Shown here: piece by piece, positions 32,776-41,011 of the stretch | Numbering within the stretch: position 1 is the first letter of the stretch | How the letters are laid out: the number at the start of each line of letters is the position of its first letter | Origin: JAKVJE01 sp047722305 | GTDB lineage: Bacteria; Actinomycetota; Actinomycetes; Actinomycetales; Microbacteriaceae | DNA: 64,000 nt | Assembly (NCBI GenBank): GCA_047722305.1 | Contig: JBDNYM010000004.1 | Location: 11,705-75,704, forward strand | Reading direction: 5' to 3' | Notes under the pieces: generated by a model | Seen by the model: the letters and a program-made list of their open reading frames with translations, nothing else | Told to the model about the DNA's origin: nothing | Database searches by the model: none | Translations under genes and position numbers: made by a program

Positions 32776-33140
32776 TGCCGCGGCGGATCGATGAGGCGGA
32801 CGGCCTGGCCGCGCTGGCGGCCTGGGCCCGCGACCCGGCGGCGGCCCGACCGGTGGTGGCGACCGCCGTGCGCTTCACGCTGCAGGCGCTCGCCGACGAG
32901 CACCCCGGCCACGCGGTGGAGGTGCGGGTGCCGCCGTTCGGCGCGGTGCAGTGCATCGGGGGGGTGCGGCATCGGCGGGGGACGCCGCCGGCGGTGGTGG
33001 AACTCGCCGCCGACGTGTGGCTGGCACTGGCCACTGGCCGGGCCGAGTGGGCCGCAGAGGCCGCGGCCGGGCGCATCTCGGCGTCGGGCGACCGCTCGGA
33101 CCTCGGCTGGGCGCTCCCCATCCCCGGCCTGCGTCGGTGA
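32775..33140 (+). CDS. Sterol-carrier-family (SCP-like) protein
   Basis: A 121-residue protein similar to the bacterial SCP-orthologue family found next to purF in mycobacteria and related genera. Typical text is VRFTLQALADEHPGHAVEVRVPPFGAVQCI and PPAVVELAADVWLALATGRAEW, ending in a RSDL..ALP motif. It probably folds like an SCP-2 lipid-binding domain; ligand and role are unknown. Start overlaps the upstream stop by one base. Confidence 0.75.
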   Translation: MPRRIDEADGLAALAAWARDPAAARPVVATAVRFTLQALADEHPGHAVEVRVPPFGAVQCIGGVRHRRGTPPAVVELAADVWLALATGRAEWAAEAAAGRISASGDRSDLGWALPIPGLRR

Positions 33141-33182
33141 CGGCGCGGCGCTCGCGGCCTCAGGGAGCGGAAGCGCGGAACG

Positions 33183-33635
33183 TCAGTCGCCTTCCGCGGG
33201 CGCGGCGGCGCGCTTGACCAGCTCGCGCAGCCGGGCCTCGACCGGTTCGGTGATACGCAGCACGGCGAAGCTGGTCGGCCAGGCGTCCCCGTCGTCCAGG
33301 GCCGCATCCTCGTTGAAACCGACCGTGCCATACCGGGTGCCGAACTTCGCGGCGGGCTGGTAGAAGACGACCACCTTGTCCTGGTCGTTGGCGTACGAGG
33401 GGAAGCCGTACCAGGTCTTGGGATGCAGCTGCGGGGCCTCCTCCGCGGCGATCACGTGCAGGCGTTCGGCGATCTGGCGGTCGGCGCCCTCCAGCGCCTC
33501 GATCGCGGCCAGGCAGGCCTCGTATTCGCGGGCGCGCTTCGTGGCCCCCTTGACGCCCCTCATCGCCTTGAGCTCGGCGGCTCGTTCCGCCATGGCCGCC
33601 CGTTCGGCGTCGCTGAATCCCGACGTGGTGCTCAT
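33183..33635 (-). CDS. DUF1801-like (YdhG-type) protein
   Basis: A 150-residue cytosolic protein. The segment PKTWYGFPSYANDQDKVVVFYQPAAKFGTRYGTVGFNEDA fits the DUF1801/YdhG-like fold, whose members include an iron chaperone in Bacillus and many uncharacterised proteins. The N-terminal part is a helical, charged region (AERAAELKAMRGVKGATKRAREYEACLAAI). It stands alone between the SCP gene and purF on the opposite strand. Role unknown. Confidence 0.72.
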   Translation of the reverse strand: MSTTSGFSDAERAAMAERAAELKAMRGVKGATKRAREYEACLAAIEALEGADRQIAERLHVIAAEEAPQLHPKTWYGFPSYANDQDKVVVFYQPAAKFGTRYGTVGFNEDAALDDGDAWPTSFAVLRITEPVEARLRELVKRAAAPAEGD

Positions 33636-33810
33636 ATCCAGTCCTCCGCTCTCGTTGCGCCGGCCGCGCGCGATCGGCGGCAGGACGGGGCCGGTCGGCT
33701 CCGCGGGCGTGACGTCATGCTATCCGCGACCGGGGCGCGCGGGGGCGACGCGTGGGTTACCCTGGTGGTCTCATCGGTTGCGGTGGGATCCTTCAGACGG
33801 GAGAGACGTC

Positions 33811-35307
33811 TTGACGCGTGGCGACGGGCGGCTGAGCGACGATCTGCTGCCGGGGGAGAAGGGCCCGCAGGACGAGTGCGGGGTCTTCGGCGTCTGGGCG
33901 CCCGGTGAAGACGTCTCGCGGCTGACCTACTTCGGGCTGTACACGCTGCAGCACCGCGGGCAGGAGTCGGCTGGCATCGCCACCTCCGACGGCTCCCAGA
34001 TCATGGTCTATAAGGACATGGGCCTGGTGGCGCAGGTCTTCAACGAGGACATCCTGAACACCCTGACCGGCCGCCTCGCCATCGGGCACAACCGCTACTC
34101 CACCACCGGCGGGTCGAAGTGGCTGAACGCCCAGCCCACCCTGGGCCGCACCGCCACCGGCACCGTGGCCCTGGGGCACAACGGCAACCTGACCAACACG
34201 CGCGAGCTGCTGCAGCTGGTCCGCGACCGCTATCCGCACCTGCCCTCCGGTGAGCTCGGCCGGGGCAACACCACCGATACCGCCGTCCTGACGGCCCTGC
34301 TGACCGGCTCGGCCGACCAGACGCTCGAAGAGACGGCGCTGGAGGTGCTGCCGCAGGTGCGCGGGGCGTTCTGCCTGGTGTTCATGGATGAGCACACGCT
34401 GTATGCGGCCCGGGACCCGCAGGGGGTCCGTCCCCTGGTGCTGGGCAAGCTCGCCGACGGCTGGGTAGTGGCGTCCGAGACCGCCGCGCTCGATATCGTC
34501 GGCGCCGAGTTCGTGCGCGAGATCGATCCGGGCGAGCTGGTCACCATCGACGAGCACGGGGTGCGCTCGCACCGCTTCGCGAAGGTGCGCCGCGCCGGCT
34601 GCATCTTCGAGTACGTCTACCTGGCGCGGCCCGACAGCGTCATCCACCGCCGCTCGGTGCACTCGTCCCGGCTGGCGATGGGGCGGGCGCTGGCCCGCGA
34701 GCATCCCGTCGATGCCGACATGGTGATGGCCACCCCCGAGTCGGGCACCCCGGCCGCGATCGGCTACGCGCAGGAGTCGAAGATCCCCTTCGGGCAGGGG
34801 CTCATGAAGAACTCGTACGTGGGCCGCACTTTCATCCAGCCCACCCAGGCGCTGCGCCAGCGCGGCATCCGCCTCAAGCTCAACCCGCTGCATGACCAGA
34901 TCGACGGCAAGCGCCTGATCGTGGTCGACGACTCCATCGTGCGGGGCAACACCCAGCGCGCCCTGGTCGAGATGCTGCGCGAGGCCGGCGCCGCCGAGGT
35001 GCACGTGCGCATCTCGTGCCCGCCCATCGTGTGGCCGTGCTTCTACGGCATCGACTTCGCCACCCGCGACGAGCTCATCGCCGCCACCCGCGACGTGGAC
35101 GAGGTGCGGCACTCGATCGGGGCCGACACCCTGGGCTACCTGAGCATGGATGCGCTGGTCGCCGCCACCGAGCAGCCGGAGGACGAGCTGTGCCGGGCCT
35201 GCTTCACGGGCGAGTACCCGATCCCGCTGTCGCCGGAGCAGAACCTCGGCAAGAACCTGCTGGAGGGCGAGCCGCGGCTGACCCGGGGACGGGCGGGCGC
35301 CCGGTGA
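33811..35307 (+). CDS. purF: Amidophosphoribosyltransferase
   Basis: A ~498-residue enzyme for the first committed step of purine synthesis (PRPP + glutamine to phosphoribosylamine). The Ntn nucleophile is Cys23 in QDECGVFGVWAP, exposed after removal of a 22-residue propeptide. It is the Bacillus type with a 4Fe-4S cluster: ligands fall in RRAGCIFEY, WPCFYG and LCRACFTG. The PRPP loop is IVVDDSIVRGNT. The best start is TTG at 33811, with a GGAGAG ribosome site; a TACCCT -10 box at 33758-33763 would give a ~40-nt leader. Confidence 0.95.
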   Translation: MTRGDGRLSDDLLPGEKGPQDECGVFGVWAPGEDVSRLTYFGLYTLQHRGQESAGIATSDGSQIMVYKDMGLVAQVFNEDILNTLTGRLAIGHNRYSTTGGSKWLNAQPTLGRTATGTVALGHNGNLTNTRELLQLVRDRYPHLPSGELGRGNTTDTAVLTALLTGSADQTLEETALEVLPQVRGAFCLVFMDEHTLYAARDPQGVRPLVLGKLADGWVVASETAALDIVGAEFVREIDPGELVTIDEHGVRSHRFAKVRRAGCIFEYVYLARPDSVIHRRSVHSSRLAMGRALAREHPVDADMVMATPESGTPAAIGYAQESKIPFGQGLMKNSYVGRTFIQPTQALRQRGIRLKLNPLHDQIDGKRLIVVDDSIVRGNTQRALVEMLREAGAAEVHVRISCPPIVWPCFYGIDFATRDELIAATRDVDEVRHSIGADTLGYLSMDALVAATEQPEDELCRACFTGEYPIPLSPEQNLGKNLLEGEPRLTRGRAGAR

Positions 35308-35359
35308 GGGCGGCCTCGATGCCGATGCGATGGGGCGAAGGCCCGGAAAGAGCGAGCAG

Positions 35360-36466
35360 ATGAGCCTCTACGCACAGGCCGGAGTGGACACGGCGGCGGG
35401 CGATCGCGCCGTCGAGCTGATGAAGGCCGATGTCACCGCCACGCACGGACCGCAGGTGATCGGCGGCCTGGGCGGCTTCGCCGGCATGTTCGACGTCTCC
35501 GCGCTCAAAGCGTTCGACCGGCCGGTGCTGGCGACGTCGACCGACGGGGTCGGCACGAAGATCGCCATCGCCCAGGCGCTGGGCCTCCATGACACCATCG
35601 GCCAGGACCTGGTGGGCATGGTCGTCGATGACATCGTGGTGGTGGGCGCGCGGCCGCTGTTCATGACCGACTACATCGCCTGCGGGTCGGTGGTGCCCGA
35701 GCGTACGGCCGCGATCGTCGCCTCGATCGCGCGGGCCTGCGCCGAGACCGGCACGGCGCTGGTCGGCGGCGAGGTGGCCGAGCATCCCGACCTGCTCGGC
35801 CCCGACGACTACGACTTGGCCGGCGCAGCGGTCGGCGCCGTCGACTACGACCGGCGCCTCGACCCGGCCCGGATCGCGGACGGCGACGTGCTGGTCGCCC
35901 TGCCCTCCAGCGGCCTGCACTCGAACGGCTACTCACTGGTGCGCCATATCGTGGCCGAGGCCGGGGTCGAGTACACCGACGCCGTCGAGGGGCTCGATCG
36001 GCCGCTCGGTCTGGAGCTGCTCGAACCGACCCGCCTGTATGCGGGGCCGGTCATGCGGGTGCTCGACGGCCCGACGGGCGATGCCGTGCACATGCTCTCC
36101 CACGTCACCGGCGGCGGCATCGCCGCCAACCTGTCGCGGGTGCTGCCCGCCGGCGCGTGGGCGGAGGTGGACCGTTCCGCCTGGCAGCCGCAGCCGGTGT
36201 TCCGAGTGCTCGCTCGCCTGGGGGGCTTCGACCTGGGCCAGGTGGAGGACACCTGGAACCTGGGCATCGGGATGGTGGCGGTCGTCGCCGCCGGTCGGCA
36301 GGATGCGGTGCTGGAGGCGTTCGACGCCGCGGGCGTCGACGGGTTCGTCGTGGGGTCGGTGAGCTTCGCCGACCGCGACCTCGACGGCTTCACCCGCGGG
36401 GCCAAGGGCGTCAGCGCCGGGGCCGTGCAGCTGGTCGGTGAGTACGCGGAGCGTCCCCGGGGCTGA
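35360..36466 (+). CDS. purM: Phosphoribosylformylglycinamidine cyclo-ligase
   Basis: A 368-residue AIR synthetase. The family N-terminus SLYAQAGVDTAAGDRAVELMK is clear, as are LATSTDGVGTKIAIAQ, GMVVDDIVVVGARPLFMTDYIA and HVTGGGIAANLSRVLP. The ATG at 35360 matches the conserved start; the in-frame GTG at 35330 would add ten unrelated residues. It follows purF by 52 bp, as in mycobacteria. Confidence 0.96.
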   Translation: MSLYAQAGVDTAAGDRAVELMKADVTATHGPQVIGGLGGFAGMFDVSALKAFDRPVLATSTDGVGTKIAIAQALGLHDTIGQDLVGMVVDDIVVVGARPLFMTDYIACGSVVPERTAAIVASIARACAETGTALVGGEVAEHPDLLGPDDYDLAGAAVGAVDYDRRLDPARIADGDVLVALPSSGLHSNGYSLVRHIVAEAGVEYTDAVEGLDRPLGLELLEPTRLYAGPVMRVLDGPTGDAVHMLSHVTGGGIAANLSRVLPAGAWAEVDRSAWQPQPVFRVLARLGGFDLGQVEDTWNLGIGMVAVVAAGRQDAVLEAFDAAGVDGFVVGSVSFADRDLDGFTRGAKGVSAGAVQLVGEYAERPRG

Positions 36467-36561
36467 GCAGTCGGTCCCCTGGACGGCGCTCGGCGGGTAC
36501 TGGCCTCTGAGTAGAACCCTCCGATGAGACTCGGCGGAGTGCTGCTGCCGTGGTGCGAAGA

Positions 36562-36774
36562 CTATTTGTCGGCGGGGTGTTCGGGGTCGGACGGGGTGCC
36601 GTCGGCGTCCTCGTCCTCCGGACCCTGGTACTCGGGCCACTTATCGAGGTCATCCTCAAGCCGCGCATTGCCGGTCAGCTCGCGCTCCAGCGCGGCGTAG
36701 TCGGTCTTCGGAACCCGGTACTTGAGCTCGCGGGCCACCCGCGTGTGCTTCGCCTTCTGTCGGCCGCGTCCCAT
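36562..36774 (-). CDS. DUF3073 family small protein
   Basis: A 70-residue protein beginning MGRGRQKAKHTRVARELKY, the conserved N-terminus of DUF3073, a family confined to Actinomycetota and often near purM. The N-terminal half is basic, the C-terminal half strongly acidic (PEDEDADGTPSDPEH). The ATG at 36774 has a GGAGGAGG ribosome site; the longer frame to 36849 lacks one. Function unknown. Confidence 0.85.
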   Translation of the reverse strand: MGRGRQKAKHTRVARELKYRVPKTDYAALERELTGNARLEDDLDKWPEYQGPEDEDADGTPSDPEHPADK

Positions 36775-36902
36775 GTCCGTGACCTCCTCCGGTCGGACCC
36801 GCACGATGGAGACCGGGTCTTCTTCTGATTCCGGGGGGGAGTTTAGCACGGCGGCCTGATCGGGGGCAGGGGCGGCCGCCCGTCCCTGGGTACGCTGGGG
36901 TC

Positions 36903-37868
36903 ATGTCCGACGCGCTCTACCCCCCGATCTCACCCTTCGAAACCGGCATGCTGGATGTCGGCGACGGCCAGCAGCTGTACTACGAGTGGTGCGGCAACCC
37001 GGAGGGGAAGCCCGTCGTCTTCCTGCACGGCGGGCCCGGCGCCGGCATCGTGCCGGATCACCGGCGGCTGTTCGACCCGACCGCGTACCGCATCCTGCTG
37101 TTCGACCAGCGCGGCTGCGGCCGATCGACGCCGTCGGTGGCCGCCGGTGCCTCACTCGCCGCCAACACCACGGCCGCGCTGCTCGCGGACATCGAGACGT
37201 TCCGGGAGGCCTTCGGCATCGACCGCTGGCAGGTGTTCGGCGGCTCCTGGGGGTCGACGCTGGCGCTGGCCTACGCGGAGGCGCATCCCGAGCGGGTCGC
37301 CGAGCTGATCGTGCGCGGCATCTTCCTGTTCCGGCAGTTCGAGACCGACTGGCTCTACAACGGAACGGGCACCCGTTCTCTGTTCCCGGACCTCTGGGAG
37401 GCATTCGAGGCGCCCATCCCGGTGGAGGAGCGTGGACGCGACCACGTGGTCGTCTACCACCGACTGCTGCACGACCCCGACCCCGAGGTGGCGCTGCGGG
37501 CGGCACGGGCGTGGACCGCCTTCGAATCGCAGACGATCACGCTGCGCCCGCCGGCGTCGCTGGATGCCGACCTGGAGTCCGCTCACGCGCTCGCCATCGC
37601 GCGCATCGAGAACCACTACTTCGTCAACCACGGTTTCCTGGAGGAGGACCAGCTCATTCAGCAGGCCGATCGCCTGTCCGGTATCCCCGGCACGATCGTT
37701 CAGGGCCGCTACGATGTGATCTGTCCGGTGCGCAGCGCCTGGGACCTGCACCTGGCCTGGCCGGAGGCCGAGCTGGTGATTAACGACGCCGCGGGTCACG
37801 CCGTCTTCGAACCGCAGAACGCGGCCGCGCTGGTGGCTGCCACCGATCGGTACGCCGCTCGGCGCTGA
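36903..37868 (+). CDS. pip: Proline iminopeptidase
   Basis: A 321-residue alpha/beta hydrolase that removes N-terminal proline from peptides. The family is shown by HGGPGAGIVPDHRRLFDP, LFDQRGCGRSTP, the nucleophile elbow GGSWGSTLALAYAE, and the C-terminal GRYDVICPV and GHAVFEP, which carry the catalytic Asp and His. A TACGCT -10 box (36891-36896) ends 6 bp before the ATG, implying a leaderless message. Confidence 0.93.
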   Translation: MSDALYPPISPFETGMLDVGDGQQLYYEWCGNPEGKPVVFLHGGPGAGIVPDHRRLFDPTAYRILLFDQRGCGRSTPSVAAGASLAANTTAALLADIETFREAFGIDRWQVFGGSWGSTLALAYAEAHPERVAELIVRGIFLFRQFETDWLYNGTGTRSLFPDLWEAFEAPIPVEERGRDHVVVYHRLLHDPDPEVALRAARAWTAFESQTITLRPPASLDADLESAHALAIARIENHYFVNHGFLEEDQLIQQADRLSGIPGTIVQGRYDVICPVRSAWDLHLAWPEAELVINDAAGHAVFEPQNAAALVAATDRYAARR

Positions 37869-38072
37869 TGCGGCTCCGGCAGCGTTACATATTCGTTAAC
37901 GGCTCGCCGCTTGGGGTTTCGGGTCCAGCTGAGCCGGGTACCATCGTAATTACGGTTTTGTATTGCGCCTCAAGCTATGACGAGTTCCCTCGCCGAAGGC
38001 CCACGTTGCAAGCACGGCCGAGTGCAGCACCGATGGTCGGGCTGTGTGATGATGCAAGAGGAAGTAATAGGC
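37869..38072 (+). promoter_or_regulatory. Leader region of the cold-shock gene
   Basis: The 204 bp between the peptidase and the cold-shock gene include an AT-richer patch (37885-37970) that can hold a promoter. If transcription starts there, the message has a leader of about 100 nt, as cold-shock genes often do to control translation by temperature. I see no exact cold-box. Confidence 0.35.
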
Positions 38073-38276
38073 ATGGCAACGGGTACCGTGAAATGGTTCA
38101 ACGCTGAGAAGGGCTACGGGTTCATCGCTCCGGATGACGGCGGCGACGACGTGTTCGCTCACTACAGCGCGATCGCGACCGAGGGCTTCCGCACTCTGGA
38201 GGAGAACCAGAAGGTCTCCTTCGAGGTGAAGCAGGGCCCCAAGGGCCTTCAGGCCGAAGAGATCCACCCGCTCTGA
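38073..38276 (+). CDS. Cold-shock protein (CspA family)
   Basis: A 67-residue OB-fold RNA chaperone. RNP1 is GYGFIAPDD, RNP2 is DVFAHYSAI, preceded by the family start ATGTVKWFNAEKG. An AGAGGAAG ribosome site lies upstream of the ATG at 38073. The frame is open further upstream, but conserved sequence begins here. A very strong terminator follows, and a long leader precedes it. Confidence 0.96.
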   Translation: MATGTVKWFNAEKGYGFIAPDDGGDDVFAHYSAIATEGFRTLEENQKVSFEVKQGPKGLQAEEIHPL

Positions 38277-38306
38277 TCTGATCGGGAGGGCTTCGGTCCG
38301 AGACAG

Positions 38307-38350
38307 CGAAAGGCTCGCACCACTGTGGTGGTGTGAGCCTTTCGTATTTT
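38307..38350 (+). terminator. Rho-independent terminator after the cold-shock gene
   Basis: A 17-bp stem (38307-38323 with 38328-38344, one G-T wobble) around a four-base loop is followed by TATTTT. It is among the strongest intrinsic terminators in the window and probably also ends the convergent MarR transcript. Confidence 0.88.
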
Positions 38351-38388
38351 CTCTGGGTTTTCTCTGGGGAGACCACTGGTCCTCGGCG

Positions 38389-38922
38389 CTAGTCCCGGTC
38401 AGGATGCGCCGTTTCGTTCGCCCGCGCGGCGGCCGCGTTGCGGGCGATGCCCTGGTTGACGGCCAACTGGTCGTCCGGGTCGAGCTCCTCGAGCAGCGCT
38501 GCGGTGATCTGATCGAGCTGCGTCACCTGGGTGTCGGTCAGCCGGTCGATCACGTAGCGACGCACATTGGCGACGTGCCCGGGGGCGGTGGCGACCACCT
38601 TGTCCATCCCCGCATCGGTGAGGTGCACGAGCGTCGCCCGCCGGTCGCCCGGACAGGCGCGTCGCTCGACGTAGCCGCGCTCCTCCAGGTTCGACACGAC
38701 GTGCGAGAGCCGCGGCAGCGTCGCGTTGGTCGACGCCGCCAGCTGGGTCATGCGCAGGGCGCGCCGATCGGCCTCCGACAGCTTGGCCATCACCAGGTAC
38801 TGGAAGTGCGTCAGCCCCGCATCTCGCAGCAGCTGTCCGTCGAGCACCCCCGGCAGCAGCTCGACCACCGCCTCCAGGCGCATCCATGCCTGCAGCTGCA
38901 GTGGGGTCAGCCAACGAGTCAT
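38389..38922 (-). CDS. MarR-family transcriptional regulator
   Basis: A 177-residue winged-helix regulator. The HTH and wing are LRMTQLAASTNATLPRLSHVVSNLEERGYVERRACPGDRRATLVHLTDAG, a textbook MarR pattern with the DxR wing. The helical C-terminus VTQLDQITAALLEELDP forms the dimer interface. The ATG at 38922 has GGAGG only 2 bp away, so a GTG 9 bp upstream is an alternative start. It lies downstream of, and on the same strand as, the two ABC exporter genes, and may regulate them. Confidence 0.86.
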   Translation of the reverse strand: MTRWLTPLQLQAWMRLEAVVELLPGVLDGQLLRDAGLTHFQYLVMAKLSEADRRALRMTQLAASTNATLPRLSHVVSNLEERGYVERRACPGDRRATLVHLTDAGMDKVVATAPGHVANVRRYVIDRLTDTQVTQLDQITAALLEELDPDDQLAVNQGIARNAAAARANETAHPDRD

Positions 38923-38995
38923 GGCCTCCACCCTACGGCGCCTCGGCCGGCTCGGGGGCCGCGCCGGCCGCGCGGCCGAACCGGTGCGGGCAGCG

Positions 38996-41011
38996 TCAGT
39001 CGGCCTCGTCCAGGTCGTCCACGGCCCCGCCGGCCTGGAACTGCGCCTGATAGAGACGGGCGTAGGCGCCCTGGCGGGCCAGCAGCTCGGCGTGGGCGCC
39101 GTGCTCGACGATGTCGCCGTGCTCCATGACCAGAATCTGATCGGCATCCCGAATGGTCGAGAGACGGTGGGCGATCACGAAACTGGTGCGTCCCTCGCGC
39201 AGGGTGGCCATGGCCTGCTGCACCAGGTGCTCGGTACGGGTGTCGACCGAGCTGGTGGCCTCGTCGAGGATGAGCACGCTGCGATGGGCGAGGAAGGCGC
39301 GGGCGATAGTGACCAGCTGCCGTTCACCCTGGCTGAGCACGCCCCCATCCTCGGCGACCATGGTGTCGTACCCATCGGGGAGGCGGCGCACGAAGGCATC
39401 GACCGACGTGGCCCGGGCGGCCTCCACGATCTCGTCCTCGGTGGCGGAGGGGCGGCCGTAGGCGATGTTCTCGCGGATGGTGCCCGAGAACAGCCAGGCG
39501 TCCTGCAGCACCATGCCGATCTGCCCGCGCAGGTCGTCGCGCCGCAGATGGGCGATGTCGACGTCGTCGAGCAGGATGCGCCCCGAGCCCAGCTCGTAGA
39601 ACCGCATGATGAGGTTGACCAGGGTGGTCTTGCCGGCGCCGGTGGGGCCGACGATGGCGACCGTCTCGCCCGGCGACACCAGCAGAGAGAGGTCGTGGAT
39701 GAGCGGCTCGCCGGGCTGGTAGCCGAACGAGACGTGCTCGAAGCGCAGTCGTCCGCCGGCGTTGGCCGGGCGCGGGGCGTCCCCCGGGTCGGCCGACTCG
39801 TCCTCGGCGTCCATGACCTCGAAGACGCGCTCGGCGCTGGCCACCCCCGACTGCAGCAGGTTGGCCATCGAGCCGAGCTGGCTCAGCGGCTGGGTGAACT
39901 GGCGGGAGTACTGGATGAACGCCTGCACATCGCCGATCTGCATCACCCCGGCGGCGACCTGGAGGCCGCCGATGACCGCGATGAGCACATAGACGAGGTT
40001 GCCGACGAACGTCATGGTCGGCATGATGATGCCCGACACGAACTGGGCGCCGAAGCTGGAGCGGTACAGCTGCTCGTTGGCGGCGTCGAACTCGGCCAGC
40101 GTGGCCGCCTGCCGGCCGTAGAGCTTCACCAGGTCGTTGCCGGTGTAGGCCTCCTCGACGATGGCGTTGACCTGCCCGGTGCGCGCCCACTGGTCGACGA
40201 ACAGCCTCTGCGAGCGCTTGCCGATCACGGCGGTGACCAGCAGGGTCAGCGGGATCGCGATCAGCGAGATGCCGGCCAGGAGCGGGGAGACCACGAACAT
40301 CATCACCAGCACGCCGATGACGGTCAGCACCGACGAGATCATCTGGCTGAAGGTCTGCTGCAGGGTCTGCTGCACGTTGTCGATGTCGTTGGTGAGACGG
40401 CTGAGCAGGTCGCCGCGCGGCACCCGGTCGAAGTACGACAGGGGGAGCCGGTGCACCTTGCGCTCCAGGTCCTCGCGCATGCGCTGCACGGTGACGACCA
40501 CCGCCGTGTTGAGCACGTAGCCCGAGATCCAGTTGAACAGCGACGAGAGCAGGTACAGCGCCGCGATCAGCGCCAGCAGCTGGTTCAGGGCGGTGAAGTC
40601 GATGCCCTGACCGGGATGCAGCGGCATATTGCGCAGCAGGTCGGCCTGGCCGCTGTGGCCGGCGTGCTCCAGCTGCGCGACGACCTGGCCGCGGGTGAGG
40701 TCGGCCGGAAGGCGCTTCGAGATCACCCCGGCGAAGATCAGGGTCGTCGCGTTGCCCAGCAGCTTCGGGCTGATGACGGCGAAGACGACGCCCACCACCC
40801 CGGAGAGCACGACGACGAGCAGCCGCCACCGCTGCGGGCGCAGCAGGCCGAACAGGCGCCGGGCCGAGGGGCCGAACTGCTGCGGCTTCGCGGTCGGGGC
40901 GCCCCGGCCGCCGGGGCCGCGTCCTCCGCGCCCGGCAGGGGGCTGCTGGCTCTGGGGCTGAGCCTGGTCGTGGCTCTGGGGACGGTTCTGAGACCGGGTC
41001 GCGCTGCTCAT
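38996..41011 (-). CDS. ABC exporter subunit with consensus catalytic glutamate
   Basis: A 671-residue half-transporter: six-helix membrane domain followed by a nucleotide-binding domain. The first ~50 residues are Gln/Pro/Gly-rich and probably disordered. Walker A is GPTGAGKTT, Walker B with catalytic Glu is VLILDEATSSVD, but the signature motif is LSQGE rather than LSGGQ. Together with the upstream partner, which has the reverse defect, this is a heterodimeric multidrug-type exporter. The ATG overlaps the partner's stop as ATGA. Confidence 0.9.
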   Translation of the reverse strand: MSSATRSQNRPQSHDQAQPQSQQPPAGRGGRGPGGRGAPTAKPQQFGPSARRLFGLLRPQRWRLLVVVLSGVVGVVFAVISPKLLGNATTLIFAGVISKRLPADLTRGQVVAQLEHAGHSGQADLLRNMPLHPGQGIDFTALNQLLALIAALYLLSSLFNWISGYVLNTAVVVTVQRMREDLERKVHRLPLSYFDRVPRGDLLSRLTNDIDNVQQTLQQTFSQMISSVLTVIGVLVMMFVVSPLLAGISLIAIPLTLLVTAVIGKRSQRLFVDQWARTGQVNAIVEEAYTGNDLVKLYGRQAATLAEFDAANEQLYRSSFGAQFVSGIIMPTMTFVGNLVYVLIAVIGGLQVAAGVMQIGDVQAFIQYSRQFTQPLSQLGSMANLLQSGVASAERVFEVMDAEDESADPGDAPRPANAGGRLRFEHVSFGYQPGEPLIHDLSLLVSPGETVAIVGPTGAGKTTLVNLIMRFYELGSGRILLDDVDIAHLRRDDLRGQIGMVLQDAWLFSGTIRENIAYGRPSATEDEIVEAARATSVDAFVRRLPDGYDTMVAEDGGVLSQGERQLVTIARAFLAHRSVLILDEATSSVDTRTEHLVQQAMATLREGRTSFVIAHRLSTIRDADQILVMEHGDIVEHGAHAELLARQGAYARLYQAQFQAGGAVDDLDEAD

